Shown piece by piece: positions 42,040 through 51,272 of a stretch of 55,047 nucleotides of DNA. A program made the position numbers and the translations under genes. The stretch covers positions 1-55,047 of the forward strand of contig JAFWMD010000035.1 in assembly GCA_017510725.1 (NCBI GenBank). Direction: 5' to 3'. The notes under the pieces were generated by a model. It was not told the origin of the DNA and made no database searches. It worked only from the letters and a program-made list of their open reading frames with translations. This DNA is from Mogibacterium sp. (lineage in GTDB: Bacteria > Bacillota > Clostridia > Peptostreptococcales > Anaerovoracaceae). The first letter of the stretch is position 1. Every line of letters starts with the position of its first letter.

Positions 42040-43290
42040 TTATTTCTGCTCAGTTCTTGCAGCAGCGATGTCCTCGCCTGTCCATTTAGCATTGGCAGCA
42101 ATGCCGAGCATCTTGTCCTTGAGCTCCTGCTCGATTCTTGCGAGTTCCTTCTCGGCCTCTGCTCTTGCAACCTTGCCGTCTTCCTGAACCTGGATGATCT
42201 CGTCGATAGCGGCGATCAGTTCCTGATTGGTGTGCTGCAGTGTTTCGATGTCTACGATGCCTCTCTCGCTGGCCTTTGCTGTATCAACTGTGCTCTGGTG
42301 CAGAGCCTCGGCATTCTTCTTGAGCATCTCATTAGTAGCCTCTGTGACTGCCTGCTGAGCCTCGATAGCCTTCTGTGTATGGTAGTTGTTGAGCGCAAGC
42401 ACCATCTGAGTCTTCCACATCGGAATAACGTTTACGATAGTTGAGCGGATCTTCTCGGACATGATGGTATCTGAATTCTGTACCATTCTGATCTCCGGAG
42501 CCGACTGCAGGCATACTGTTCTGGAAAGCTCAAGATCATAGATCTTCTTCTCGAATCTTGTGATCATGTCAGCATAGTCCTGAGCTGCCTGTGCGTCCTC
42601 AACGGAACCTGTTTCTCTTGCCTTTGCCTCGAGCTCAGGGAGTGTGACTGTCTTTGCCTTCTCAAGAGCAAGCTTTCCGGCCTCGATGTACATCGAAACT
42701 TCCTTGAAGTAGAGTTTATTCTTGTCATAGAGTCTGTCGAGCTGAACGATATCCTTGAGGAGCTGTTCTTCATGCTCTTCGAGCAGCTTAACGATCCTGT
42801 CGATGTTGGCCTCGGTTGTGGAGTACTGTGTCTTCATTTTTTCGAAGTTTCTCTCCGCACTGCCGAAAAGCTTTCCAAAGAATCCCTTTTTCTCTTCACC
42901 ACCGTTTGACTTGAGCTCAACCAGCAGGGATGTCAGCACTTGTCCGGTCTCTCCCATGTCTTTTGTTCTGACACTCTGAAGTGCTCCGTCAGCGAAATCC
43001 GAAACCTTGCGCTGTGCGCTTGCACCGTAGCTCAGCACTGCGTTGCTGTCTGTGATGTCGATCTTATCTGCAACCGCTCTGATCTGTCTCTGCTCATCAG
43101 GTGTGAACTTAGCGAGCGGATCTTCCTTCTTCTCTTCTTCCGGTGCGAATTCAGGTGCAAAATCGAAAGCCTGAGACATGTCGAGAGCCGCAGCCTGAGC
43201 TGCAACATCCTGTACACTTTCTTTAAGTTCAACTGACTGTTTTTCTGCTGCCTCAACTACAGCTTCAGGGTTAAGTTCAAAATCTGCCAT
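42040..43290 (-). CDS. telA: TelA/KlaA family protein (toxic anion resistance)
   Basis: 416 residues, largely alpha-helical and coiled-coil. Family traits: SYGASAQRKVSDFAD near residue 90 and MVQNSDTIMSEKIRSTIVNVIPMWK (split) around 270-300. TelA was named from plasmid tellurite resistance, but in Firmicutes it more likely acts in envelope stress together with XpaC-like proteins. It follows the xpaC-like gene by 21 bases; the pair is a common conserved couple. Confidence 0.9.
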   Translation of the reverse strand: MADFELNPEAVVEAAEKQSVELKESVQDVAAQAAALDMSQAFDFAPEFAPEEEKKEDPLAKFTPDEQRQIRAVADKIDITDSNAVLSYGASAQRKVSDFADGALQSVRTKDMGETGQVLTSLLVELKSNGGEEKKGFFGKLFGSAERNFEKMKTQYSTTEANIDRIVKLLEEHEEQLLKDIVQLDRLYDKNKLYFKEVSMYIEAGKLALEKAKTVTLPELEAKARETGSVEDAQAAQDYADMITRFEKKIYDLELSRTVCLQSAPEIRMVQNSDTIMSEKIRSTIVNVIPMWKTQMVLALNNYHTQKAIEAQQAVTEATNEMLKKNAEALHQSTVDTAKASERGIVDIETLQHTNQELIAAIDEIIQVQEDGKVARAEAEKELARIEQELKDKMLGIAANAKWTGEDIAAARTEQK

Positions 43291-43311
43291 CTTGTCCTCC
43301 TTTTATAACTT

Positions 43312-44922
43312 TTAGATGTCGAAATCTGAATCCAGCAGGCCCTTGCTCGCAAGCGTAGTCTGCAGCATTTTGATATCCGTGGTGATATCCATGATGTCAT
43401 CCTCATGGAGTTTTTCGAGCAGGTTCTCGGATGCCTCCGTTACGGAGTCGATGAGGCTGATAAGCTGAGTCTTGATCTCATCGGCCTGCTCCTGCAGATA
43501 ATTAGGATTGCTGTTGATCACAGGGGCTCCGGAAGAATCAGTTGTGACTTCTTCCTTAGCCAGCTCTGTGCCGATCTTGCCCATATCTGCGATTTTCTCG
43601 TTGTAGTCGTCAGTCAGGCGTACTACCTCAGGATAGTATTTCTCTCTGAAATCCTTTACCTGCTTCTCAAGTTCAGGTACCGCTTCGACTCTCTCATCTA
43701 TCTTTCTTGTAATCGTTCTGAGAGCCTTCAGCTTGGTCTTGAGCTCTTTGTCATCAGTCATGACGATGAGATCGTCAAGTGATTCAGGTGCAAGGCCTCC
43801 GTCACGTGCCTTTTTGCGCTTCGCTGCTTTCACTTCAGCTGCCGATCTCTCGACAGATTCGATAGGTACACCGTTCCTGGTCATGACAAGCATGCGATTG
43901 TTGATATCTACATAAGCCTGCGGGAAGAAACCATCGGCTATCATGGCCTGAAGTTCGTCAGCTACCTTGTTGAAAGGCTTTCCCACATATGCAGCGAGTT
44001 CATCGATCGAAGTGTTTCCGTTCTTGTTGACCTTAGACTCGTACATTCTGATTCTCTTTGCCCTCGTATTAAGTACCAGCTTCATGATACCTGCAGCTGC
44101 GATCAATACGGCTCCGACTATGGCGACACCAAGTCTGAATTCAGGAGAATCAGTCGATCCGGCTGCCGACATGAGGAATACAAGTCCCGTTACCAGCGAT
44201 GCAACAGTCCACCCTGATTTGCCAAGCCTCTTTTTGTTAAGCTTCTTCTCATTGCGGCGCTGCGTGAACGTGCTGTTCTGGTTTGCAGGAGAGGTCTGCT
44301 GACCTCTGTATGACTGCCTTCCGGGAGCAGTATTCACAGTGCCTGAATTAGGTTTTCTTGTGGTTGTTGTTGTAGTTGTTTTTGTGGTGGTTGTACCGTT
44401 TGCATTCCTTGTAGTGGTAGTTTTAGTTGTTACCGTTTTACCTCCTGACGCAGGCATTCCGCCTGTCCCGAAGAGCTCACCAAAAACGCCGCCGCTTCCG
44501 TCTGCGCCGGTTATTGCATCTCCGATATCCTTAATCGTGCCGGATACTTCCCTTACGACAGGGACTGCACCGTCTGCAGGTATGGCCGTATAGTCGAGCG
44601 AATTGGCAAACATTACAAAGGAAAGGTTCCTTACACCAGCAGGAATGACCAGACGTGATTTGAAAGTTTTCTTCTCTCCGCTTGCCCACTTGCCTGCGTT
44701 TATTGACGCGGTACCGATCTCCATGTTGTTGGTCCTGTCGATAACCTTGATCTTGAACGAGAACTTTTCAAAGTCGAAGCCCGAATTATTGACTACAGAA
44801 AAGCTGTAGCTCAGTCTTCCGTCCTCAAGCCTCGATGTCTTTGTAGTAGCCTTTGCCGCATCCTTGAAGTCGGTTTCGAACCACTCCGCGATTGCCGCAC
44901 GTGCATCTATTGCATTTGTCAT
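43312..44922 (-). CDS. XpaC-like protein with N-terminal Ig-like domain
   Basis: 536 residues. The C-terminal half (about 305-536) matches the XpaC / 5-bromo-4-chloroindolyl phosphate hydrolysis family, a partner of TelA. Two membrane helices lie at about 238-290 (VASLVTGLVFLMSAAG and AIVGAVLIAAAGIMKLVL). The first 115 residues form a beta-rich FxLYD-like domain (SYSFSVVNNSGFDFEKFSFK). A low-complexity Thr/Lys stretch (about 160-205) joins them. AAAGGAA precedes the ATG. This composite layout is longer than usual XpaC proteins of about 200-250 residues. Confidence 0.78.
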   Translation of the reverse strand: MTNAIDARAAIAEWFETDFKDAAKATTKTSRLEDGRLSYSFSVVNNSGFDFEKFSFKIKVIDRTNNMEIGTASINAGKWASGEKKTFKSRLVIPAGVRNLSFVMFANSLDYTAIPADGAVPVVREVSGTIKDIGDAITGADGSGGVFGELFGTGGMPASGGKTVTTKTTTTRNANGTTTTKTTTTTTTRKPNSGTVNTAPGRQSYRGQQTSPANQNSTFTQRRNEKKLNKKRLGKSGWTVASLVTGLVFLMSAAGSTDSPEFRLGVAIVGAVLIAAAGIMKLVLNTRAKRIRMYESKVNKNGNTSIDELAAYVGKPFNKVADELQAMIADGFFPQAYVDINNRMLVMTRNGVPIESVERSAAEVKAAKRKKARDGGLAPESLDDLIVMTDDKELKTKLKALRTITRKIDERVEAVPELEKQVKDFREKYYPEVVRLTDDYNEKIADMGKIGTELAKEEVTTDSSGAPVINSNPNYLQEQADEIKTQLISLIDSVTEASENLLEKLHEDDIMDITTDIKMLQTTLASKGLLDSDFDI

Positions 44923-44959
44923 TTCCGTTCCTTTCGTTCCGAAAAACCCTTTACACTAT

Positions 44960-44968
44960 ATTGTACCA
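44960..44968 (-). promoter_or_regulatory. Extended -10 promoter of the xpaC-telA operon
   Basis: Minus strand TGGTACAAT, an extended -10 (TGnTACAAT), with only a weak -35 seventeen bases upstream. Transcription would start about 30 bases before the xpaC-like ATG. Confidence 0.45.
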
Positions 44969-44985
44969 TAAACTGCCCTGTTTCG

Positions 44986-45597
44986 TTAGAAATCAAGGCT
45001 GAAATCGAGATCGATCTCCTCTCCGTCCTCTGTGATACCAACGACTCCGTACGAATCCCCGTCTTCAGACGGACGTTCCTCGACGGAAACGTATGTATCT
45101 CTGCCGGTAAGATTGTCCCATACCACTGTAATATGATCCTGGATCAGTTCATTGGCACTCAGGGCCGAAAGCGAGCCATCGTCCATGAGGCATATAATAG
45201 TCCTGTAGCCGCCGTTTCCATATCTGACAAGATATACATCCTTCACCTTGCCGCTGTCTTCAAACGGATAGATTGCTTCATCAACGAGCTCGTCGTTCGT
45301 CTCGGCATTCTTCAGAAGATCATCCGTAGGAACGATCCTGAGTGTTCCGTCATCAAAGAGTGTGATCGACTCGATCTGAAGCGGCAGGTCATTTGTCTCT
45401 ACGTTATCAACTTCATCGATAGCTTTTACTACTTCTGCAGCCGGCTCCTCAGCTTCTTCCTGTTCAGTAACTTCCTCCTGCCCGGATGCCTCGACGGGCT
45501 CCTCACCGGATTTTGCTCCGCAGGCAGCAAGCATCATTGCAAGTGCAAGTATAAGCAGCAGCGATATCAGTCCCAATGCTCTCTTTTTTTGTGTCAT
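44986..45597 (-). CDS. Hypothetical lipoprotein
   Basis: 203 residues. Signal peptide with lipobox MLAACG; an acidic Glu-rich linker (about 28-60) follows, then a beta-rich domain of about 140 residues with ITLFDDGTLRIVP and YGVVGITEDGEEIDL. I do not recognise the family. It lies upstream of xpaC in the same orientation, 63 bases apart, but xpaC seems to have its own promoter. TGGTATTAT some 40 bases before the start may be an extended -10. Confidence 0.68.
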   Translation of the reverse strand: MTQKKRALGLISLLLILALAMMLAACGAKSGEEPVEASGQEEVTEQEEAEEPAAEVVKAIDEVDNVETNDLPLQIESITLFDDGTLRIVPTDDLLKNAETNDELVDEAIYPFEDSGKVKDVYLVRYGNGGYRTIICLMDDGSLSALSANELIQDHITVVWDNLTGRDTYVSVEERPSEDGDSYGVVGITEDGEEIDLDFSLDF

Positions 45598-45649
45598 ATA
45601 ATAATCTCCCTAATTAAAAAGTTATCAAGTAATAATACCACAGCATATA

Positions 45650-45680
45650 AAAGCAAAGAAACGGCATAGCCGTTTCTTTG
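45650..45680 (-). terminator. Terminator of the liv operon
   Basis: A perfect 12-bp stem (CAAAGAAACGGC / GCCGTTTCTTTG) with a 3-base loop at 45654-45680, followed on the minus strand by CTTTTATATG. It lies 50 bases after the livF stop. Confidence 0.75.
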
Positions 45681-45702
45681 AGTGATTTTTTGATGAACAT
45701 TA

Positions 45703-45726
45703 GGTGTCAGATCCTGATCTGATACC
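45703..45726. repeat. REP-like palindrome behind livF
   Basis: GGTGTCAGATC and GATCTGATACC are inverted arms of 11 with one mismatch and a 2-base centre, directly after the livF stop. It has no T-run and looks like a dispersed palindrome more than a terminator. Confidence 0.45.
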
Positions 45727-45729
45727 TTG

Positions 45730-46439
<710 letters not shown>

Positions 46440-46443
<4 letters not shown>

Positions 46444-47522
46444 TCACCCACCTTTCCTGCAGCATCAGGTTTTCCGGAAGCAGCTGATTCCAGTCTGCCC
46501 TTTTTGAGAGCTTTCTCGATATCTGCCTTCTCTTTTTCTTCTTCCTCTTCCATCTTGCCGCGGCTTTTTCCGAGGTAAGCCTCGATTACCTTAGGGTTGC
46601 TCTGAATTTCTTCAGGCCATCCCTTGGCAATGACTCTTCCGTAGTTGAGTACCACGATGCCCTCGCATATTCCCATGACCAGGCTCATGTCGTGCTCAAT
46701 AAGGAATACCGCTATCTGGAACCTGTCGCGGATCTCTCTGATGGTATCCATCAGCTCTGTTGTCTCAGACGGGTTCATACCTGCAGCAGGCTCGTCGAGC
46801 AGCAGCAGTTTTGGTTTCGTAGCCAGCGCTCTCATGATCTCGAGCCTTCTCTGTGCTCCATACGGGAGTGATCCGGCTCTGTAGTCGGCAGTCTTCGTCA
46901 TTCCGAAGATCTTGAGATATTTCATCGCCTCCTTGCGGATGCGGAACTCCTCATGTCTGTACTTCGGAGTATGAAGCATTCCATCGATAAGGCCGTAGTT
47001 GGTCGTATGATGAAGAGCTACTTTAATGTTCTCTTCTACAGTAAGCTTGTCAAAAAGCCTGATATTCTGGAATGTACGCGCCATTCCGGCTTTATTGATA
47101 TCTACGGTGCTCATGCCCTTGGTGCTCTTGCCGTCAAAGAAGATCTCTCCTCTTGTAGGCTCGTATACCTTTGTGAGCATGTTGAAAATCGTAGTCTTAC
47201 CGGCGCCGTTAGGGCCGATCAGTCCGCCGATCTCAGTGCGGCCGAGAGTCAGATTGAAGTTATCTACCGCGGTAAGTCCGCCGAAGTCGATGCCCAGATT
47301 CTTTACCTGGAGGATAGGTGCTTTGCCCCTGTCCTTTTCAGGGATGAAGACCTGATCGTTATATGGTTCATCAGGTTCATACTGCTCTTTCGAATCTACG
47401 AAAACGGCTCTTCCGCCAACGTTGTCGTTGTAGTAGATATCCTGTCTGTTTTCATAAGCATGACCGGAGTCGGAGATGTCAATATCGCGGAGATTATCGC
47501 GCTTGTCTTTTTTATCTGCCAT
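46440..47522 (-). CDS. livG: Branched-chain amino acid ABC transporter ATP-binding protein LivG, extended at both ends
   Basis: 360 residues against about 255 for usual LivG. The ATPase core starts near residue 68 (PILQVKNLGIDFGGLTAV) with Walker A GPNGAGKTTIFNML, signature PYGAQRRLEIMRAL, Walker B LLLDEPAAGMNPSE. The first 67 residues are charged and carry Tyr/Asp-rich sequence (DIYYNDNVGGR); the last 40 are Glu/Lys-rich (EEEEEKEKADIEKALKKGR). Neither tail matches a domain I know. The stop abuts livF with a 4-base overlap, and the livM stop lies directly before the ATG. Confidence 0.92.
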
Positions 47523-48665
47523 CTATGCGACCTCCTTTCTGCTCTTTCTCTTTTTTCCCTTACCCTTGCCATCGGACCGGTTTTTGAAAGGATTGACCTT
47601 TGTCCAGATGCCTGTGATCCTTGCCTTTATAGCAGGATTATATGTACATATCATTACCAGGATGAGTACGATGGCGTATGTCAGCATTCTGTAGTCTGCA
47701 AATTGTCTGAATGTTTCAGGCAGAACTGTCAGCAATGCCGCAGCAATGATGCCGCCCCAGATGTTTCCTACTCCTCCGAGTACCACGAATACCAGTATCA
47801 GCACGGATGTGTTGAAGTTGAATTTTATAGGTACCAGCGTGCTGTAGTTGAGTCCGAACAGGCATCCTGCCATGCCGGCAAGAGCAGCACTCACGACAAA
47901 CGCCATGAGTTTGTACTTTCTGACATCAAGCCCGATGGATTCACCCGCGATGCGGTTATCTCTTATGGACATGATCGCACGGCCCTGCTTGGAGTTCTTC
48001 AGATTGAGTACGATGAATACTGTGAAGAGGCACAGCAGGAGTCCCCATGTGAACGTTGCCATGGTCTTGGTACCGGTCGCTCCAATGGCTCCGGTGATGA
48101 TTCTGTCATTGTTCTCAACTCCGTCTATGGTGTGGTTGAATGCGAATCTAAGGCGTCCGTTACCGTCAAATCCGAAGTAAAGGACGTTCATGAAGTTCCT
48201 TATGATTTCGCCGAATGCAAGCGTTACTATGGCCAGATAGTCGCCGCGGAGTCCCAGGATAGGGATACCTATTATAAATCCGGCGATTGAAGCTATGAGC
48301 GCACCGAACAGCATCGAAATGATGATGATCGCAGGCTCAAACGTCATGCTCTGTCCGAGTATGCGCGACATCAGTATTCCGCTGAAGGCGCCTACTGCCA
48401 TGAACCCCGCATGTCCCAGTGAGAGCTCTCCCGATATTCCTACTACGAGGTTGAGGGAAATAGCGAGTGAAATGTACACGCAGATAGGTACAAACTGTCC
48501 CTGCAGATTGTGACCGATAAGGCCTGCTGCTGTAAGGATCTGGAGCAGGACATATCCGCCTATGAGGATGCCGTACGAAATCGAGGCTTCCTTGCGGTAA
48601 TCATTGCCTCTTAATGCGTTTTTGAGCCCTCTGCTGCTTATGTTTTTAAGTATTCTTTCTGCCAT
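47523..48665 (-). CDS. livM: Branched-chain amino acid ABC transporter permease LivM
   Basis: 380 residues with about nine or ten membrane helices. LivM traits: LNLVVGISGELSLGHAGFMAVGA near the N-terminus (ISGELSLGHAGFM), the EAA-like loop SIRDNRIAGESIGLDVRKYK, and a basic C-terminus (GKGKKRKSRKE). One half of the channel for Leu, Ile and Val. It is 7 bases downstream of livH. Confidence 0.94.
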   Translation of the reverse strand: MAERILKNISSRGLKNALRGNDYRKEASISYGILIGGYVLLQILTAAGLIGHNLQGQFVPICVYISLAISLNLVVGISGELSLGHAGFMAVGAFSGILMSRILGQSMTFEPAIIIISMLFGALIASIAGFIIGIPILGLRGDYLAIVTLAFGEIIRNFMNVLYFGFDGNGRLRFAFNHTIDGVENNDRIITGAIGATGTKTMATFTWGLLLCLFTVFIVLNLKNSKQGRAIMSIRDNRIAGESIGLDVRKYKLMAFVVSAALAGMAGCLFGLNYSTLVPIKFNFNTSVLILVFVVLGGVGNIWGGIIAAALLTVLPETFRQFADYRMLTYAIVLILVMICTYNPAIKARITGIWTKVNPFKNRSDGKGKGKKRKSRKEVA

Positions 48666-48672
48666 GGCTCAC

Positions 48673-49557
48673 CTACACTTTCTCACTGATCTTCTTGCCC
48701 AGCAGGCCTGTAGGCTTGACGAGCAGAACGATGATCAGGCATGCAAACACAATGGCATCGGAGAGCTCCGTTGAGATATATGCTCTCGAAAAGATCTCGA
48801 TTATGCCGAGGATGAGTCCTCCTATCATAGCTCCAGGTATGGATCCAATGCCTCCGAAGACGGCGGCAGTGAATGCCTTGATGCCTGGCATGGCTCCTGT
48901 TGTAGGCATGAGTACCGGATATGCCGACAGCATAAGTACTCCGGCAACAGCAGCAAGACCGGATCCGATGGCGAATGTCAGTGAAATGGACTGGTTGACG
49001 TTGATACCCATAAGCTGAGCTGCGCCGTTGTCCTCGGAGACCGCTCTCATTGCCTTTCCGGCCTTCGTTTTGTTTACGAAGAGCGTCAGCAGGATCATGA
49101 TGACGATGTTAGCAAGGATCGTAAAGACAGACTCCATCGTGATGGTAAGCTGTCCGCCTGCAGCATGTATAGGCTTCATGCCCTTAAAAAGGCTTGTGAA
49201 CATCTTAGGGTTGGCACCCCAGATCAGAAGCGCTATGTTCTGCAGAAAGTAAGAAACACCGATAGCAGTAATCAGAACTGCCAGGGAACCGGTTCCTCTC
49301 AGCGGTCTGTAAGCAAGCCTCTCGATAGTGATACCGAGAATAGTGCAGATAAACATTGCCACCAGAAGAGCCAGCCAGCCATTCAGACCCATGTACATCG
49401 TCATTACGAATGACATGTATCCGCCGATCATAATAACATCACCATGAGCAAAATTAAGCATCTTGGAAATACCGTAAACCATAGTATATCCAAGCGCTAT
49501 GATCGCATATACACTTCCCAGGCTCAGGCCCGAAATGATATTTGTCAGTAAATTCAT
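48673..49557 (-). CDS. livH: Branched-chain amino acid ABC transporter permease LivH
   Basis: 294 residues with about eight membrane helices. LivH traits: GLSLGSVYAIIALGYTMVYG at the N-terminus and the cytoplasmic loop MRAVSEDNGAAQLMGINV. It follows livK after a 106-base gap that holds an attenuator-like hairpin. Confidence 0.95.
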   Translation of the reverse strand: MNLLTNIISGLSLGSVYAIIALGYTMVYGISKMLNFAHGDVIMIGGYMSFVMTMYMGLNGWLALLVAMFICTILGITIERLAYRPLRGTGSLAVLITAIGVSYFLQNIALLIWGANPKMFTSLFKGMKPIHAAGGQLTITMESVFTILANIVIMILLTLFVNKTKAGKAMRAVSEDNGAAQLMGINVNQSISLTFAIGSGLAAVAGVLMLSAYPVLMPTTGAMPGIKAFTAAVFGGIGSIPGAMIGGLILGIIEIFSRAYISTELSDAIVFACLIIVLLVKPTGLLGKKISEKV

Positions 49558-49586
49558 GGTTTTTTCTTCCTATAATAATTTGTGTT

Positions 49587-49627
49587 AAAACGCGGCTTCG
49601 GGGTGCCGCACCTGAATGCAGCACCCC
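49587..49627 (-). terminator. Attenuator-like hairpins between livK and livH
   Basis: Minus strand: GGGGTGC (49627-49621) pairs with GCACCCC (49606-49600). Alternatively GCGGC pairs with GCCGC and is followed directly by gTTTT. The two folds exclude each other. Partial termination here would give more binding protein than permease. Confidence 0.55.
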
Positions 49628-49663
49628 TGGGCCAACAACTATACACTTAAGTCAGTCAGTGTA

Positions 49664-50839
49664 TTACTTAACCGGAACGTATACGCCGTTCTCGATGACC
49701 ATAGCATTCGGAGTCTTGTTGACTTCGCCTGCCTCGTTCCACTGCATCTCTGCGCCTGTTACGCCGCTTGCTGTGAAGTCACCTGCGAATACCTTGATGA
49801 GTGCCTCGCAGATATCCTCGTGTGAAGCCGATGCATCGAGTCCAGCCTCGTTCATTGCCTTGTAAACTGCATATACGCAGTCATAAGCGTCAGCTGCGAA
49901 CTGGTTTGGCTCCTCGCCATAAGCTTCCTTGTATGCTGCTACGAACTTCTGTGTAGCTTCATCCTCAGCTGTAGCGATGAACGGTGTCAGAAGCATAACG
50001 CCCTCTGCCAGTTTTGTGTCAAATCCCTCGAGTGTGAGGATTCCGTCCATACCGTCAACTCCGAAGAATGTTGGAGCGTATCCGATCTTGTCTGCCTGGA
50101 TTAGGATGTTCGAAGCCGGTGTGTAGTAGATTGGCAGGAAGACGAAGTCTGCGCCTGCGTTCTTCATGCTGTTGATCTGAGCCTGGAAGTCTGTGTTGGC
50201 ATCATCAGAGAATGCCTCTACTGCTACGAGCTGCTTGCCTGCTGCTTCATATTCTGCTTTGAACTTGTCAAAGATTCCTGCGGAGTAGTCGGAAGCGTTG
50301 TTGTAGATAACGCCAACCTTAGCATCTGCCATGTTTTCGACTACCCAGTCAGCTGCAGCAACACCCTGGTTAGGGTCGGAGAAGCAGAGCTGGAATACGT
50401 TGTCCTTACCCTCTGTAACTGCTACCTGGGAAGCTGAAGGTGTGAGCTCGAATACTCTGTCTTCAAATGCCTTCTCAGAAGCTGCTACGCAGGAACCGGA
50501 TGTTGTGGATCCGATGAATACCTTCATTCCGTCGTCCATCAGCTTGTTGTAAGCGTTAACTGCCTTCTCGCCGTCAGCTTCGTCATCCTCTGCCTGCCAT
50601 GCAAGCTGGATGCCGTCCGGATTAGCTGCGTTGATCTCATCAACTGCAAGCTGTCCGCCGTTCTTTACTGCGTTTCCGTAAATAGCTGCAGGTCCTGTGA
50701 GAGGTCCTGTATTACCGAGCAATACTGCTCCGCCTTCTCCTGCATCTCCGCTTCCGCTTCCGCCGCCGCATGCTGCAAGCATGAACGCCATCATGCAGGA
50801 GAGTGCTACAACTAAGACTTTTGTCCAATTCTTTTTCAT
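49664..50839 (-). CDS. livK: Branched-chain amino acid ABC transporter substrate-binding lipoprotein LivK
   Basis: 391 residues from the ATG at 50839, which has GGGAG eight bases upstream; a longer frame to 50980 covers the leader hairpin and is rejected. Signal peptide with lipobox MLAACGGG. Periplasmic-binding-fold type I: LLGNTGPLTGPAAIYGNAVK at the start and GVIYNNASDYSAGIFDKFK in the middle are typical of Leu/Ile/Val receptors. It captures branched-chain amino acids outside the membrane for LivHMGF. Confidence 0.94.
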   Translation of the reverse strand: MKKNWTKVLVVALSCMMAFMLAACGGGSGSGDAGEGGAVLLGNTGPLTGPAAIYGNAVKNGGQLAVDEINAANPDGIQLAWQAEDDEADGEKAVNAYNKLMDDGMKVFIGSTTSGSCVAASEKAFEDRVFELTPSASQVAVTEGKDNVFQLCFSDPNQGVAAADWVVENMADAKVGVIYNNASDYSAGIFDKFKAEYEAAGKQLVAVEAFSDDANTDFQAQINSMKNAGADFVFLPIYYTPASNILIQADKIGYAPTFFGVDGMDGILTLEGFDTKLAEGVMLLTPFIATAEDEATQKFVAAYKEAYGEEPNQFAADAYDCVYAVYKAMNEAGLDASASHEDICEALIKVFAGDFTASGVTGAEMQWNEAGEVNKTPNAMVIENGVYVPVK

Positions 50840-50928
50840 TTTTCTACTCCCTTTCTCTTCTGAAATAAATGGATCTGACTGAGTTATAGTTGATAGTTGC
50901 CTGTTTGCCTTAGCCCGGGCATTTAATA

Positions 50929-50948
50929 AGCCCGCATTGCTGCGGGCT
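50929..50948 (-). terminator. Leader hairpin between leader ORF and livK
   Basis: AGCCCGCA and TGCGGGCT form an 8-bp stem with a four-base loop (GCAA on the minus strand), followed by TTATTAAAT. Just downstream GCCCGGGC (50913-50920) can pair with either arm, so alternative folds exist. Confidence 0.5.
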
Positions 50949-50985
50949 CCCAAGCTCAGGTTAATGACCTTTGTACTCAATCGCC

Positions 50986-51072
50986 CTACAGCATAACATC
51001 GCCCTCTACCAGTCTTACGACCAGAAGGACGCCGATAATGCCGATGACGATAATGCTTGAGCTAAAGTACAT
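50986..51072 (-). CDS. 28-residue branched-chain-rich leader peptide or small membrane protein
   Basis: ATG at 51072 with a strong ribosome site (AAGGAG, five bases spacing) and TAG at 50986. The peptide begins MYFSSSIIVIGIIGV and continues LLVVRLVEGDVML; 15 of 28 residues are Ile, Leu or Val. It is the first ORF after a consensus promoter and lies about 145 bases before livK. This matches the layout of amino-acid attenuation leaders (ilv, leu). Its middle would also pass as a membrane helix, so a small membrane protein is the alternative. Confidence 0.65.
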   Translation of the reverse strand: MYFSSSIIVIGIIGVLLVVRLVEGDVML

Positions 51073-51081
51073 ATGGTCTCC

Positions 51082-51107
51082 TTTTGTGCACAGGTTTTGT
51101 GTACAGT
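51082..51107. promoter_or_regulatory. Tandem 13-bp operator-like repeats in the liv leader
   Basis: TTTTGTGCACAGG and TTTTGTGTACAGT follow each other head to tail at 51082-51094 and 51095-51107, directly at the transcription start. A related ATTTGTGTACATT lies upstream of the promoter at 51174-51186. These look like sites for a regulator of the liv operon. Confidence 0.5.
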
Positions 51108-51110
51108 GCG

Positions 51111-51139
51111 ATTATAGTATTGTGAAGATTGTGTGTCAA
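51111..51139 (-). promoter_or_regulatory. Consensus promoter of the liv operon
   Basis: Minus strand TTGACA (51139-51134), exactly 17 bases, TATAAT (51116-51111). Both hexamers match the sigma-A consensus perfectly. Transcription should start near 51104. Confidence 0.8.
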
Positions 51140-51220
51140 CCATTTTGTGAAAAAAGTCAATTTTCGAGCCCTAATTTGTGTACATTATACAAAACAATCC
51201 ATTTTTGATTAAAAAAGCAC

Positions 51221-51245
51221 AAAAAACCTCCCAAAAAGGGAGGTT
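51221..51245 (-). terminator. Terminator of the phosphoribosyltransferase gene
   Basis: AACCTCCC and GGGAGGTT form an 8-bp stem with a five-base loop; TTTT runs on behind it on the minus strand. It lies 27 bases after the stop. Confidence 0.8.
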
Positions 51246-51272
51246 AAAATGCTGTATTTTTGTTTTCCCAAA

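Noticed and set aside
44339-44470. Short repeats as a CRISPR-like or tandem-repeat array
   Set aside because: The repetition is the codon pattern of a Thr/Lys-rich linker in the XpaC-like protein; there are no spacers.
50842-50980. Upstream extension of livK to 50980
   Set aside because: It would add 47 residues before the signal peptide and run through the leader hairpin, while ATG 50839 has a good ribosome site and a perfect lipoprotein signal.
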